Both the position numbers and the translations under genes were made by a program. Shown here piece after piece: positions 50,501 through 63,979 of a DNA stretch of 64,000 bases (position 1 is its first letter; each line of letters opens with the position of its first letter). Origin of the DNA: Bolinopsis microptera (lineage: Eukaryota > Ctenophora > Tentaculata > Lobata > Bolinopsidae); contig NC_087072.1 of the NCBI RefSeq assembly GCF_026151205.1, positions 23,453,603-23,517,602 of the forward strand, written 5' to 3'. The notes under the pieces are model-generated. The model searched no databases. It was not told the origin of the DNA and was given only the letters and a program-made list of their open reading frames with translations.

Positions 50501-51429
50501 TCTTGTTAAAACTTCTTTCGAAACATTCCAAAAATGAAAGTCATTTACAATACATTTAAAAATCATATTCTTTATAAATCATTTTTCGATGATGTAATAT
50601 TTTTAATTTACGGGTTTCACATTAACTTTGGGCTACTGCAAGCGCAGGGGCTAACTCTGATTTGGGTTAAAGTAAGGTTCCACTCGTTAAGAGTTCAAAA
50701 TATTAAAAATTGAAGGACGTCGCTGCTTGAGTGAGTGCTTCTGTTCGACGCGCCGCGCGCATTATTAATTATTATCAATCATGCTTGCTTCGGTTCTGCA
50801 GGCTTCGAAAAGGAAAATATTCGACGAAATCTTAGCTGAGCAACAAGCTGCCAACAGTTGTTATTGTCAATCAGTATATTAAAAAATAAATTGTAAATAA
50901 AATCGTTTTGGTACACGCAGCTTGTCACTAATAAAGTTTAAATTTTTGAACATTAAATAAAGCCAGACCAGGCTTATAAATAAATTACATGGATCGATGA
51001 CATGTTGCATGTGCAATGTGTAAATTTGAAATTGTATTTATTCGCCATAAAATTAACGCCGCGCAAAAATACTTGCGCCCTCAAAAGTTTTGTGATCGTA
51101 TCATTGTGCATTGTGTTTATTTTGATTTGAATTGGCCATTGTTAATGGTCTGGCCCGGCGCGCGCTACTTCGTAGCTCTTGCCCGATGTATAACTATGTT
51201 CTAGAGTAATCCACGTAATTTTGCTATCGGGTGGTTCTTATTTTTATTGAAACGTTGTTGAAGCGCTCCTGCGCTCTGCATCAACATCTGTTCTTTTCTT
51301 ATTTGGAGTGATATGATGTCTCCTGTTAATGACCATCGGGTCCTCTTTCTTACGTAGATATTTGGGATCAATTTCCTTGAGGAATATATAGGCTACCCTT
51401 CTTTTATCCGAATGCAAATAAGCTTGGTG
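47533..51429. other. Long AT-rich non-coding region with GC-rich motif islands
   Basis: No credible gene. From 48780 to 51170 the AT-rich background is punctuated by CGCCGCGCA or its complement TGCGCGGCG, with variants, near 48786, 49210, 49484, 49806, 49862, 50186, 50748, 51060 and 51155. The first part is the upstream region of the RNF103-like gene. Confidence 0.45.
48070..48190 (+). repeat. Interspersed repeat R1, copy 2
   Basis: Shares TCATTCGGCTG, CATAGATCCAACGGATCCTT and CTCCCTAGACTA with 53200-53300. Confidence 0.55.
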
Positions 51430-52291
51430 TGCCTTTGAGGTCTGTTGACAGCGAGAAAGACCGTGGAGTGGTCTTTTAACAGTGCTTTTAGATTTAAAGA
51501 CCACGTGAGAAAGTGCATTGCTAAAGCTAATAGAACCATTGTCTGGCTTACAAGAAATATTATATCGAGGGAAACAAGCGTTATGCTGGGCCTGTATAAG
51601 TCACTGGTAAAGCCTCATATAGAGTATTGTTCGCAGGCATCGGCTCCGATGGCAAGGCATGGAAACTGGTCACTGATCCTTGAATCGGAAGGTGTTCAAA
51701 GATCATTCACCCGTATGATCGATGGATTGGGCTCATGACCTTCAGAGAGAGACTGGATAACTTGAAGCTCACAACCTTGCTTGAACTTAGGGTCCGTGGG
51801 GATCTCATCGGGATGTTCAAGATCCAGGAAGGCTTTGTGGATTCCGATTTATTTGGTCGTGCTGGTAGGACTGTCTCTGCTAGGTCAAAGCCACACAGAT
51901 TTACCACAAATTAGACCGACTTCTTTGCCCAAAGGGTCTTGCGCTACCGCCACTTGTGAAAGCTAGTGAGTCTGTTACTGGATTCAAAAGGGGATTAGAT
52001 GCCTTTCGGCTTCATGGATATCAGGCAAATAAGCTTGACCACTACTGGGAATTGTCATATGACATCTTTGATAGGATAGATGTGTCTGTGTCTAATAGGA
52101 ATAGTTATGTAAGTTATATGAAAGAGAATCCATTGGTAGCTAAGAGGATGAAGGTTAATATCAAAGGTATTTAGTTGAATTTTTTTAAAAGTTTGCAATT
52201 ATATGGTTTCAAACGTAAATTGTTAATTTTCTGTGAATTTCTTTTTTTGAGATGCCCAGAGAGGCATAATTTATAATGTTATGTTATGTTA
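51430..52291 (+). mobile_element. LINE C: 5'-truncated CR1/Jockey-type fragment
   Basis: Only the C-terminal part of an ORF2 remains: RFKDHVRKCIAKANRTIVWL, LYKSLVKPHIEYCSQ, GVQRSFTRMIDGL, then in other frames LKLTTLLELRVRGDLIGMFK, AGRTVSARSKPH and FKRGLDAFRLHG. This is the region after the reverse transcriptase in CR1/Jockey elements. Several frame changes show it is decayed. It ends in an (ATGTT)n tail at ~52275-52291. Confidence 0.8.
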
Positions 52292-52814
52292 GGTGTCAGG
52301 TTAAAAGCAGAAGAGGAAGTTTATTTTGGCTTTAACCTTATTCTGTCTTGTGAAACTCATGATCGTTGATTGAAAATAGATAGTGTCAAGAATAAATGAT
52401 TGTCAACAGTACTTTCTTAAACGATATGACTTAGATGAGCTTTTCGTCATTTCGCAACATGATTTTAATTGTTGGCAGTATTAATGGTATGATCATTCTT
52501 AAATAACTTACTGCCCCGATTCCATTATATGAGCTACATGACAGGTGACATGTTAGTTGTATTACCTGCATGCAAATTTCCGGCCAAAGAAAGGGCAGTT
52601 TTGACCTGTACTGTTCAAGATAATGTATATTATTGCAGGAAGTAAGTTAGTTTAAAGTCCTCAATGAATGTCCAGACCGAGATAAATGAACTCATCAGCC
52701 ACTTTTGCTCTTCAAAACTGTTTGTATTGAATTAAGTTTTTAAAAATTTAAAAAGTTAACTTCCAAAACTTTCTAAACAATTAAATTATTCTCCATATCT
52801 CTACTATAATTCAG
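52292..52814. other. Intergenic after LINE C
   Basis: Nothing recognised. Confidence 0.4.
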
Positions 52815-53300
52815 AGAATTGTTTTTGTTGTCTGTACGACCGCCCACGTGCAAATTAGATGAAAAATAGGAATTTAGGTAACAACCAAAAAGTTCCATAG
52901 CAACGGTGTTTTAATGCACACATGCACGTGCAAAGATTTTTTAAACGTCATTTTGATCGGTTTTGTGGTAATTACGTTGTGTTTAAAGTGTTTTATATTT
53001 AAATCGGCTGTATCTTCGGTTGAGATGGATATTTTTTGATGCGATTAAAACTTTCTTTCAAAGAATACTACTAGCTTCGTCCCTGTTACCACGGGCTTTC
53101 TAGTCTTACATAAAGTTAATAGTTAATAGTACTATATTTACAGTAGATTTACTGAAGGGGTATCCTAAGAAGATTCTCGATCTTTTAGCAGGTACCCCTC
53201 CTCTTTTAACCCTCAATCAAGTTTTTTATCATTCGGCTGAGTCGACCGAGGAGATTGCATAGATCCAATGGATCCTTAGATACTCCCTAGACTAGGTAAC
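52815..53300 (+). repeat. Interspersed repeats R2 (copy 2) and R1 (copy 3), adjacent
   Basis: 52815-53110 is the reverse complement of 34385-34680. 53140-53300 matches R1 copies at 33640-33790 and 48070-48190. Their adjacency here suggests R1 and R2 are parts of one element. Confidence 0.6.
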
Positions 53301-53953
53301 ACTGGGACATTATACTAAACAAGTTTTATTTTGCCCACAAAAAATCGGCTTTTCTAAGGAAAATTATTGAGTTTGCTGGCCATGTTTTACGATTTATTAA
53401 TAAACTAATTTCTTGCAAGAAATCGCTCAATAAAATATTGTATTATTATTATGGTATAATTATAAGTTCAATCCAGCATTTAACTGTTATGATTTGCTAT
53501 TGAAATAAATTAAAATATAAATTTCGCAACACGAATTCGATAAAATATTCAAGAAGTTTGATTTTTGGTGCTTACAGGATGCTCCTTTATAATTATATAT
53601 TGTTTTAATACTTTCAACACTACTATATAACAAATAATTTGAGGACCCCTAGTGGGAATTAACACCTCAATCAAATGTAGCAACCATTACAGGTTGTATG
53701 TCGATGTAAATGGTTGTTGCATGATAGTTTATTTAAAGACATCCTAAAGACTATCAGACATCGTTTTTAAGAGCTGTTAACTCCCATCTATCACCTATCA
53801 CCCATCTATCACCTAAAGAATATCAGACACCACTCATTCCCATCTTCTGAATTGCTGCAAAGGTACTGTAATCAACAACTAAATAACTATAAACAGTAGC
53901 ATCGGTTTTAGACTCTATCCTGAATTCTTTGCATTATTGTGTTTATTTGAACT
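53301..53953. other. Probable 5' region of LINE B
   Basis: AT-rich, no gene. The 5' end of LINE B must lie here or just upstream. A CACCTAAAGA/CATCCTAAAGACTATCAGAC phrase is repeated near 53740-53830. Confidence 0.4.
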
Positions 53954-55564
53954 ATGTCCGGTATCCCAGTCAGAAATTACAGCCTTCGTGACAGACCTAA
54001 CAGTGCAAAAGCAAAATGTTCTACCTGTGTATCACTAAGTCTTGAAAACGACAATTTGAGGAGACAAATTGCTCGTCTAACCAAACTTACCCAAGGCTCA
54101 GGCCATGACAAAATTGCGGTTCCATTCTCTTGCGGGGACAATGTTCTTATCTCTGAACATGAATCAGAAACTCAAAACTGTGAAGTTAGCAGTGTGACTG
54201 AACTTAATAGCAACCCATCTCTTGTGAATTCTTCTGATGTTAACAAACAATCTTCAACCAGTGTTAACGTTGTGGGTAAGTCCATCAATCCATATCATGA
54301 TTTGAGTCGAGGTGTATTCAGGTTTGTTGATACTCTCAAGTTGGATATGGAAACACAATACACACAAACGTTCAACAATAGGGCTGTAGCATACTATGGG
54401 GATTTCCCATATGCCTACAATGGAGGCTTCCATAACACAAGGCCGTTAAATGACAATCCCTTATTAAAGTCTATTTTAGAACGTTTACGCTCACAGTTCC
54501 CAAGTCTGAAATTTAACAGCGCCATGATCACCAAGTACGAAAATGGCAAGCAAGGAATACCATTCCATTCAGATGATGAGAGGTCCATATCACCAGGCTC
54601 CATGATTTCCACCATATCGTTAGGAGCAACAAGAGTCCTCAGTTTTAGGTCTAAAAGCAAAGTCCACGTTGCCAATCTTACTCTCTCCCATGGCGACATA
54701 ATGATTATGACCAGAAAATCTCAGGACAGCTTTGAACACAGCCTTATTCAGGACCATACTGATGACATGAGAATTAGCATTACTCTGCGCCAGATTGATG
54801 GCAGTGCAACCTTGTCTGCTCCACCCGATACCTCAAGTAAGCCTTTCGTTACTGTAAGAGAAACTGAACCCTCAATCAAAGGGAAATCATCACCCAACAA
54901 AATCACTCATAAGAGCACCGTACCCCCTGCTTCAGTCAAAAGCAAATCCCTTGCTGTGTATGTTAGCTCAAGCATGTTCTCCAAGTTAGATGCTACAAAA
55001 CTATCCTCTGCTCATCAAGAAGCACATGTATTTCACTATCCTGGTGGCATTGCAAACGGTATCAATGAACGCTTCCACTCAGATGAAAGAAAGAGGTCAA
55101 TTGATGCAAATAATGTGAAGACCATCGTACTCATGTGTGGAACTAATGATGTGGACTTAATCCTAGAGAGTCCTCGACACATGAGGAATAGATTATTGTC
55201 ACCCGATGAGTTCACAGGAAAAGCAAAGGCCCTTGATAACACCAATCGCTCTATTGATAATCTGATCCAGTCACTTCACTTGTGGGCTCCAGCTGCAAAA
55301 ATTAAGATCATAAACATTTTACCAAGAGAAAGTTTTGCTAGAAATAAAGTGATAAATGACATCAATATCTTTTTATCTAAGATTCCTTCCAAATACTCGT
55401 TTGTTAGCTTTATACCCACAGAGATGAATCGATTTTTGTTTAGTGATAGATCTGGATTTAGGAAATCATCTTGTTTTAGTAGATTTGGGGAAGACAATGT
55501 GCATCTAAACAGCGATGGTATCTTTAAACTAGCAAAGCACATCAAGTACCATGCCCACCATTGA
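53954..55564 (+). CDS. LINE B ORF1: AlkB-like dioxygenase plus SGNH esterase
   Basis: 536 residues. Residues ~1-50 hold a CSTC pair and a short coiled-coil-like helix (LENDNLRRQIARL). Residues ~140-281 match the AlkB family of 2-oxoglutarate/Fe(II) dioxygenases: ITKYENGKQGIPFHSDDE gives HxD (H205, D207), ISLGATRVLSFR is the typical following strand, LSHGDIMIM precedes the distal H262, and RISITLR gives R273 and R279, which bind 2-oxoglutarate. Residues ~333-536 look like an SGNH/GDSL hydrolase: VYVSSSMF (block I serine region), MCGTNDVD (block III N398) and DNVHLNSDG (D514, H517). Esterase domains in CR1-like ORF1 are known; an AlkB domain is not one I recall from LINEs, although RNA viruses of plants carry it. 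All catalytic residues are present. The role may be repair or demethylation of the element's RNA or DNA (inference). Confidence 0.85.
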   Translation: MSGIPVRNYSLRDRPNSAKAKCSTCVSLSLENDNLRRQIARLTKLTQGSGHDKIAVPFSCGDNVLISEHESETQNCEVSSVTELNSNPSLVNSSDVNKQSSTSVNVVGKSINPYHDLSRGVFRFVDTLKLDMETQYTQTFNNRAVAYYGDFPYAYNGGFHNTRPLNDNPLLKSILERLRSQFPSLKFNSAMITKYENGKQGIPFHSDDERSISPGSMISTISLGATRVLSFRSKSKVHVANLTLSHGDIMIMTRKSQDSFEHSLIQDHTDDMRISITLRQIDGSATLSAPPDTSSKPFVTVRETEPSIKGKSSPNKITHKSTVPPASVKSKSLAVYVSSSMFSKLDATKLSSAHQEAHVFHYPGGIANGINERFHSDERKRSIDANNVKTIVLMCGTNDVDLILESPRHMRNRLLSPDEFTGKAKALDNTNRSIDNLIQSLHLWAPAAKIKIINILPRESFARNKVINDINIFLSKIPSKYSFVSFIPTEMNRFLFSDRSGFRKSSCFSRFGEDNVHLNSDGIFKLAKHIKYHAHH

Positions 55565-55699
55565 AATCGACATGACATTTCCACCTGAATATTTATTTTG
55601 ATTTCAAGTTTAAAACTTTTCTATTGAAAATATTTACAGGCGGATAATTTTCACCTGATTTTAGTTTAATCAGACACAACGACTAACACGTTTTGTGAA

Positions 55700-56053
55700 A
55701 TGACAAATATTCACAACTCAGCTGACAAATTTCATAACCTTTGCATTGGTCACTGTAACATTCAAGGTGGTCTCCTAAATTTAGCTAAAAGTAATGAACT
55801 TACTCAACTCATTCGAGATCATAAGCTAGACATACTTTCCCTAAATGAGATGAATCTTAATGATACTATTGACACAGACACCATAAATATTCCTTCCTCC
55901 TTCAACATTATGCGATGCGACAGGCCAAACAGTTCTAGGGGTGGTTGTGGCTTAATGATAAACAAAAAACTAGCTTACACAGAATTAGTCAATGAAACAA
56001 GAAATTTTTTCAATGAAACAAGAAATTTAATTTTAGCACATTTTACAGAATAA
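55700..56053 (+). pseudogene. LINE B ORF2, endonuclease N-terminal piece
   Basis: 117 residues with APE-type motifs CNIQGGL, LDILSLNEMNL (catalytic glutamate) and RGGCGLMI, then a break after LAYTELV. An 18-bp phrase (CAATGAAACAAGAAATTT) is duplicated in tandem at the break (~55992-56032). The matching remainder of the domain begins at ~57119. Confidence 0.75.
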
Positions 56054-57118
56054 AAAGATGTAAAACAATTCATAAAATATAATGCCCATTTGGTGTATGA
56101 CTTTTTGTCCTTGACTGCTAGTTTGGTTTTGGAAGGACAGGTAACTAACGGGGCAAGGAATGCGCGTGCCTGAAAGCTTTTGCACACACCAAAACGCTAG
56201 TTCAGTTAGGTTTTTAGAGACAGGGCTCATTTTAGGACTAGAAGAAATTTGTTAGTAGACATTAGGGGTTCTGTTTATAGTTGTTACTATAGGTTGCAGT
56301 CTTGTTGTGACAAAAAGTCTACACTAAAACATGCTTTAGTTTATATTGTGTGGTTCAAGGATATAAAATGTGGCTTCAAGGTGGATATTAAAGAGCTTGC
56401 GAAAGATTATGGCCTTTGTATCAATGGTTATAATAAGCTATAAATATCTTAAACTATACAGTGCTAATTAAAAATTTCTTTATACTTCATTCTCAGATTA
56501 GATTTAAAAATTCAAAAAATATACATTTATTTTATTAATACCTTCTCACACATTCTTTACTCACAGGACAAGACTTGGAAAACAGTAGCCTAGAGGAATT
56601 TAATTGAGATGTGTGTGAACAGCCAGTTATAATGTTTGGAAAATAATATTTGTGCAGTCAAAATCTTTTACGGTCCAATCAAGCAGGGCGTGGTTATGCT
56701 GATTGGCTAATAGCGCACTTTTAAGTTTTCCTCGCAAGCACATTACACTAGTAGTAAAGTCAGTCATTCTGAACTTTGGGGTTAAAATGTTAAAAATTTT
56801 GGTTGACCTAGTGTTGTGGTTGTCAGGTGGGTCTACCTGACAGATAAGAAGGCAGGGTTTCCTCGACGAACATGTGTAACCCTCATATAGGGATATTGGA
56901 GCACGGAATTTCATTATCTTGTAGAGCTCGAGGTAACTGTGGTATGTATAGAGATTTTGTATAGCTAGAATATTATTATGCTTGAATATCGGTTTGGTGT
57001 GTTCTTTTATGAAAAATTTTTGGTCAAGTTTCTGGTGTCCTATAGGCCTAGTACGTGCACAAGTCTTAAACTTATCAAGGTACGCCAGCCTATCACCAAA
57101 TAGTACGGATTTGGTGTT
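56040..57118. mobile_element. ~1.07 kb insertion splitting the LINE B endonuclease
   Basis: Sequence unrelated to the LINE, without a long open frame. It includes a short coding-like stretch (56249-56443, ending DYGLCINGYNKL) and a perfect hairpin, TGTCAGGT-N6-ACCTGACA, near 56823-56844. Borders and target duplication could not be fixed. It is probably a mobile element or a rearranged fragment; an intron is less likely because no good GT/AG pair restores the frame. Confidence 0.5.
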
Positions 57119-59803
57119 ATGGATAGTAAGCTTGATAACATTGAAGCATTATGGGTGAAGCTTAAGAATAGCAAGATCAATGTTTGCTGCTTCTATCGCT
57201 CTGGAAATTATTGCAGTGTTGATAACTTTATTGAGTACATTCATTTTTGCATGAAAAAATTGAACGGAAAAAAGGTTATCTGGATTGGGGATATAAACAT
57301 TGACCAGAATAATATCTCATCCACCCAGTACAAAAAATTAGATATGACCTTGAGATGTTACAATCTAGTTCAAACCATTCAAGGGATAACTAGAGTTGCT
57401 AAACGTGGAGACAATTTTACCCAGACTACTATTGATGTAATATTCACTAACTGTTATGCAGATTTTGTTCAATCTTCTGTTCTTGATGAACGTATTGGGG
57501 ATCATCAAGCTATTATGTGTGAGATAGATTGTCAAGTACCTATAGCTCCTAAATTTGAAAAGGTTGAAATTAGAAATCATTGTAAACGTAATGTTAAACA
57601 ATTCTTAGACTATCTAGATACCTGTTCTGATTACAGTCCACTATTGGAAAGTACAGATGTTGAAGCTATCACTGCTGGCCTTTGTCATCATATTGAACAG
57701 GCATATGCAACCTGCTTCCCTTGCAAGACCATAGAAAGGCATGAAAAGTTCATACATAAACCTTCTACTGAACTTTTAAATGCCATTAATCATACACATT
57801 TTCTTCTAAAGAAATTCCGTAAAAAGAAGGATAAGAGGGACAATGGAAATTGCAATAAATGTGGTATATGTAGCAAATGTATAAAGTGTAATGAGGCCTG
57901 GGATTGCTACAAGATTCAGAGAAATATTAGAAATAAATTAGCTAAAACCTGCAAAAAGGCTAATGTAATCGATGATCTACAAGTTAAAAGTGCCAAGAAT
58001 GATCTTAAAGGGGTATGGAAAACTATCAAACTGGCATCAAATATGACCCCTGGTACAACTAATTGTCAAACTATCAATGAGAATGATCCTGAGCTATTTA
58101 ACTTTCATTTTGCAAATGTTGGATCAAGATTACAAAATCAGGCCCCCAATATTGAAAGAGTTAGTTTTACTGATTTTTTACCTCCTAGAACTTCTAACAT
58201 CTCATTTGATAGATTCCAAGAAATAAATGAAACTGATATCCTAATGTATGTCGAAACACTCAAGAATGACAAGGCCTCATATGACGATGTGCCTCTATTT
58301 TTACTTAAGCAAGCTGTACCACACATAGTTGAGCCACTGACCCATATTGTCAATTTGAGCCTTAATACAGGTGTTGTACCAACCCTTTGTAAAAAAGCTA
58401 GAGTAACTCCCATCCATAAGGCAGGAATGAAAGATGATCCTAATAATTACAGGCCAATATCCATCCTTCCACTTGTAGGAAAACTTATAGAATACTTTGT
58501 CGGCAAGCAACTCACCGATTACATGGAAGAGAACAAACTTTTCATCCGGCATCAATATGGCTTTCGGAAAAATCACTCCACAACTTATTTGATGTACGAT
58601 CTGATGGACGAAATATATATGAGTAAATCTAAGTCTTATAAACCAGGAATCATCTTTCTTGATCTTAAGAAGGCCTTTGACACAGTGAATCATGAAATAT
58701 TGCTTCAAAAATTGGCATATTATGGAATTGGTGGCATTGCTTTAACCTGGTTTAAGAACTTCTTATCTTGTAGATATCAATGCACAAGGATCAATGGCAA
58801 AATAAGCTCATTTTTAGAAGTTCTGAGTGGTGTACCACAAGGAAGCATCATTGGGCCTATATTATTTAGTATCTTCATAAATGACATCATTTATGCCTGT
58901 AACCTATCTAAGCCCTTTCTATTTGCAGATGATGGTGCACTATTCTTTGATCAAACCTGCAGAAGCACATTTATAAACATGAAAATAGAACTTATGACAA
59001 TCTTTAAATGGCTCAGTGTAAATAAATTATCACTCAATGAAACGAAGACTGAATTCCTATTGTTTGATTCTGTTGATCAACATGATGAATTAACCATTGA
59101 ATGTAATGAGGTAACTTTCACAATCAAGGAGTGCAAAGAGACAAAATATCTTGGCCTCATTCTAGATAGTAAATTAAACTTCAAAAGCCATGTAGATTAT
59201 ATTATTAAGAAGGTCATGAAGAGAATTGGTGCCATGTATAGAAGTAAAGCACTGCTACCCATTAAATATAGGAAAATGTTTGCCAATGCACTCATGTTGC
59301 CACAATTCGATTATTTAGACACGATCTATTGTAGAGCTGGCAAGACAAAACTTGCTGAACTTGACACTCTGTACAAAAAGGTAGCCAAAATAGCTCTCAA
59401 CGTTCCACAAACAGAGAGCAGCCTTAATGTTTATAGAGACATGAAATGGTTACCACTCCATCTTAGACGACAACTCCATCTGTCAAATTATATGTTTAGA
59501 ATCATCCATGACAATTGTCCTACAAACTTTATGAACAAATTTAGTTACATATCAGGAGGTAGTAGGAGCGGCGAAAGCTGCAACCTATATGTTAATAGAT
59601 CAACATCACATAAAAACTTTCAATACTTGGGGGCAAAATGTTGGAATAATGTTCCAACAGATCTACGAAATCTGCCCGATGTTAAAAGCTTAAGTGATTC
59701 GTATAAGAAACAGCTACTCTCATCTATAACAACAGACCCTAATTATACCGTCGACAATTCATATGACAAATTTTACACTGCAATCATAGTCGACGATAAC
59801 TAA
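57119..59803 (+). CDS. LINE B ORF2, rest of endonuclease and reverse transcriptase
   Basis: 894 open codons; the first ATG is at 57119, but the natural protein would start at 55700. The endonuclease half has DNIEALWVKL, VCCFYRSG, WIGDINID, TTIDVIFTN and IGDHQAI. A cysteine-rich patch follows (CNKCGICSKCIKC), unusual between endonuclease and reverse transcriptase. Reverse transcriptase motifs are ARVTPIHKAG, NNYRPISILPLVGKLIE, HQYGFRKNHST, IFLDLKKAFDTVNHE, LSGVPQGSIIGPILF and LFADDGALF (catalytic FADD intact). The C-terminal region reads KYLGLILDSKLNFKSHV and PLHLRRQLHLSNYMFRI. As it lacks the endonuclease N-terminus, this copy should not retrotranspose by itself. Confidence 0.9.
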   Translation: MDSKLDNIEALWVKLKNSKINVCCFYRSGNYCSVDNFIEYIHFCMKKLNGKKVIWIGDINIDQNNISSTQYKKLDMTLRCYNLVQTIQGITRVAKRGDNFTQTTIDVIFTNCYADFVQSSVLDERIGDHQAIMCEIDCQVPIAPKFEKVEIRNHCKRNVKQFLDYLDTCSDYSPLLESTDVEAITAGLCHHIEQAYATCFPCKTIERHEKFIHKPSTELLNAINHTHFLLKKFRKKKDKRDNGNCNKCGICSKCIKCNEAWDCYKIQRNIRNKLAKTCKKANVIDDLQVKSAKNDLKGVWKTIKLASNMTPGTTNCQTINENDPELFNFHFANVGSRLQNQAPNIERVSFTDFLPPRTSNISFDRFQEINETDILMYVETLKNDKASYDDVPLFLLKQAVPHIVEPLTHIVNLSLNTGVVPTLCKKARVTPIHKAGMKDDPNNYRPISILPLVGKLIEYFVGKQLTDYMEENKLFIRHQYGFRKNHSTTYLMYDLMDEIYMSKSKSYKPGIIFLDLKKAFDTVNHEILLQKLAYYGIGGIALTWFKNFLSCRYQCTRINGKISSFLEVLSGVPQGSIIGPILFSIFINDIIYACNLSKPFLFADDGALFFDQTCRSTFINMKIELMTIFKWLSVNKLSLNETKTEFLLFDSVDQHDELTIECNEVTFTIKECKETKYLGLILDSKLNFKSHVDYIIKKVMKRIGAMYRSKALLPIKYRKMFANALMLPQFDYLDTIYCRAGKTKLAELDTLYKKVAKIALNVPQTESSLNVYRDMKWLPLHLRRQLHLSNYMFRIIHDNCPTNFMNKFSYISGGSRSGESCNLYVNRSTSHKNFQYLGAKCWNNVPTDLRNLPDVKSLSDSYKKQLLSSITTDPNYTVDNSYDKFYTAIIVDDN

Positions 59804-59933
59804 GTATCTTCTAATTCTTTTAAATCTGAGGCATATATAATTGATGTATCGAAAGGATTTTCCCTTTTTTTACCTTTTTTTGATTGATTTTGCACATGAC
59901 TGACATGTTTTAACTGGAGGAAGGGTTCGCACA

Positions 59934-60027
59934 GTGGTAGTTTTATAAACCACTTTTAATTTATTGACCTATTATACCTAGTGGTAGTTTTATAGACCAC
60001 ATTTAATTTATTTACTTATTATACTTA
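59934..60027. repeat. 47-bp tandem pair in the LINE B 3' UTR
   Basis: Two copies start at 59934 and 59981. Each contains GTGGTAGTTTTATARACCAC, a small hairpin (GTGGT/ACCAC), and a TTATTATACYTAG-like end. Confidence 0.75.
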
Positions 60028-60894
60028 GTATTTATTTTTGGTGACTGTATCACCCAGTTTTAACATTTGATAATTGTACAGTTTATTAACGACACATTGA
60101 CTGAATGTTATTTTATATTCTAATTTATATTCTAGATATTTTATTTATTTTTCAACAGACGACAACTTCCTGTTTTTTCTTCTATATTAGTTACTCATAT
60201 CTCTTTTACAGACTTTTTTACAAGGACATTGACAGATGATACTCACATTAGGCATTCATTATTGCATCTAAATTATTTCACTTGCATTAGGTTTAGAAAT
60301 TTATTCTCTGGTTAACAGATTTCAAATGTTTAATTAATTTGTAGTTTGACAGTAAGGTATATATATATAAGAAGTTATTTAATTTTGCTTGGGCTATTAT
60401 ATTGACTATTGAGGTTTAATGATGATATGGAATTTGAATTCTATATAAATTTACACTATGTGGTTGGGGCATTTTGCATAGTAAATATGGTTACTACTCC
60501 TATATATCATATTATTTGATTGGTATTCGATTTCTGATTATTTCTCTAGGAATATGATTATTATATCTCAATTTGGCTTTAGGTAGGGTGCCCCGCTAAA
60601 AGAACTGGATTCTTCCAGGAAGCATCCCGTGCACAGACCTTGGTCTACATATATATTAAATTATTAACCATTCATTCTGTATGTGCACGAAAATTTATTT
60701 CAATCAAATTGAGAATTTTATACAGTAGTCTATAGACCAATTAAATTATTTTGCTGGTCACGTGTATGGTTAAGAGTTTTATGACATTGAATGAATCTAT
60801 TTATTACGAGTATTAAGGACTGCTAGTATATTTTATTTATTTGTTTTCACTTCTGCACGTTTAGGCAGTTGCTCTTGTGACCAGAGTTTTAGAG

Positions 60895-60928
<34 letters not shown>

Positions 60929-61037
60929 TTTATAATTTAAGAATAATGTTCTTATGTTGGGGCAACCCAATTTATCAAATATCGGTTCATAGTTGAATCA
61001 GTTATTGCACACAAAACTAATAACAGTTTTATTTTAG
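60028..61037. other. 3' flank of LINE B and upstream of NUDT21
   Basis: AT-rich with an (AT)n run at ~60894-60927. No gene recognised. It may contain the LINE 3' end and the NUDT21 promoter or upstream exons. Confidence 0.4.
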
Positions 61038-61043
61038 CTAGCA

Positions 61044-63979
<2,936 letters not shown>

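Larger units (their letters stand above)
53954..60030 (+). mobile_element. LINE B, CR1/Jockey-group retrotransposon with AlkB-SGNH ORF1
   Basis: Plus-strand non-LTR element. ORF1 is 53954-55564. ORF2 is split into 55700-56053 (endonuclease N-terminus) and 57119-59803 (rest of endonuclease, reverse transcriptase, C-terminus) by about 1 kb of unrelated sequence. The 3' UTR continues past 59803 and holds a 47-bp tandem pair; the true 3' end is not resolved and could lie as far as the (AT)n run at ~60894. ORF1 and the 894-codon part of ORF2 are fully open, so the copy is young. Confidence 0.85.

Noticed and set aside
55975-56230. Minus-strand frames over the LINE B break
   Set aside because: Short shadows of the insert and endonuclease with no homology.
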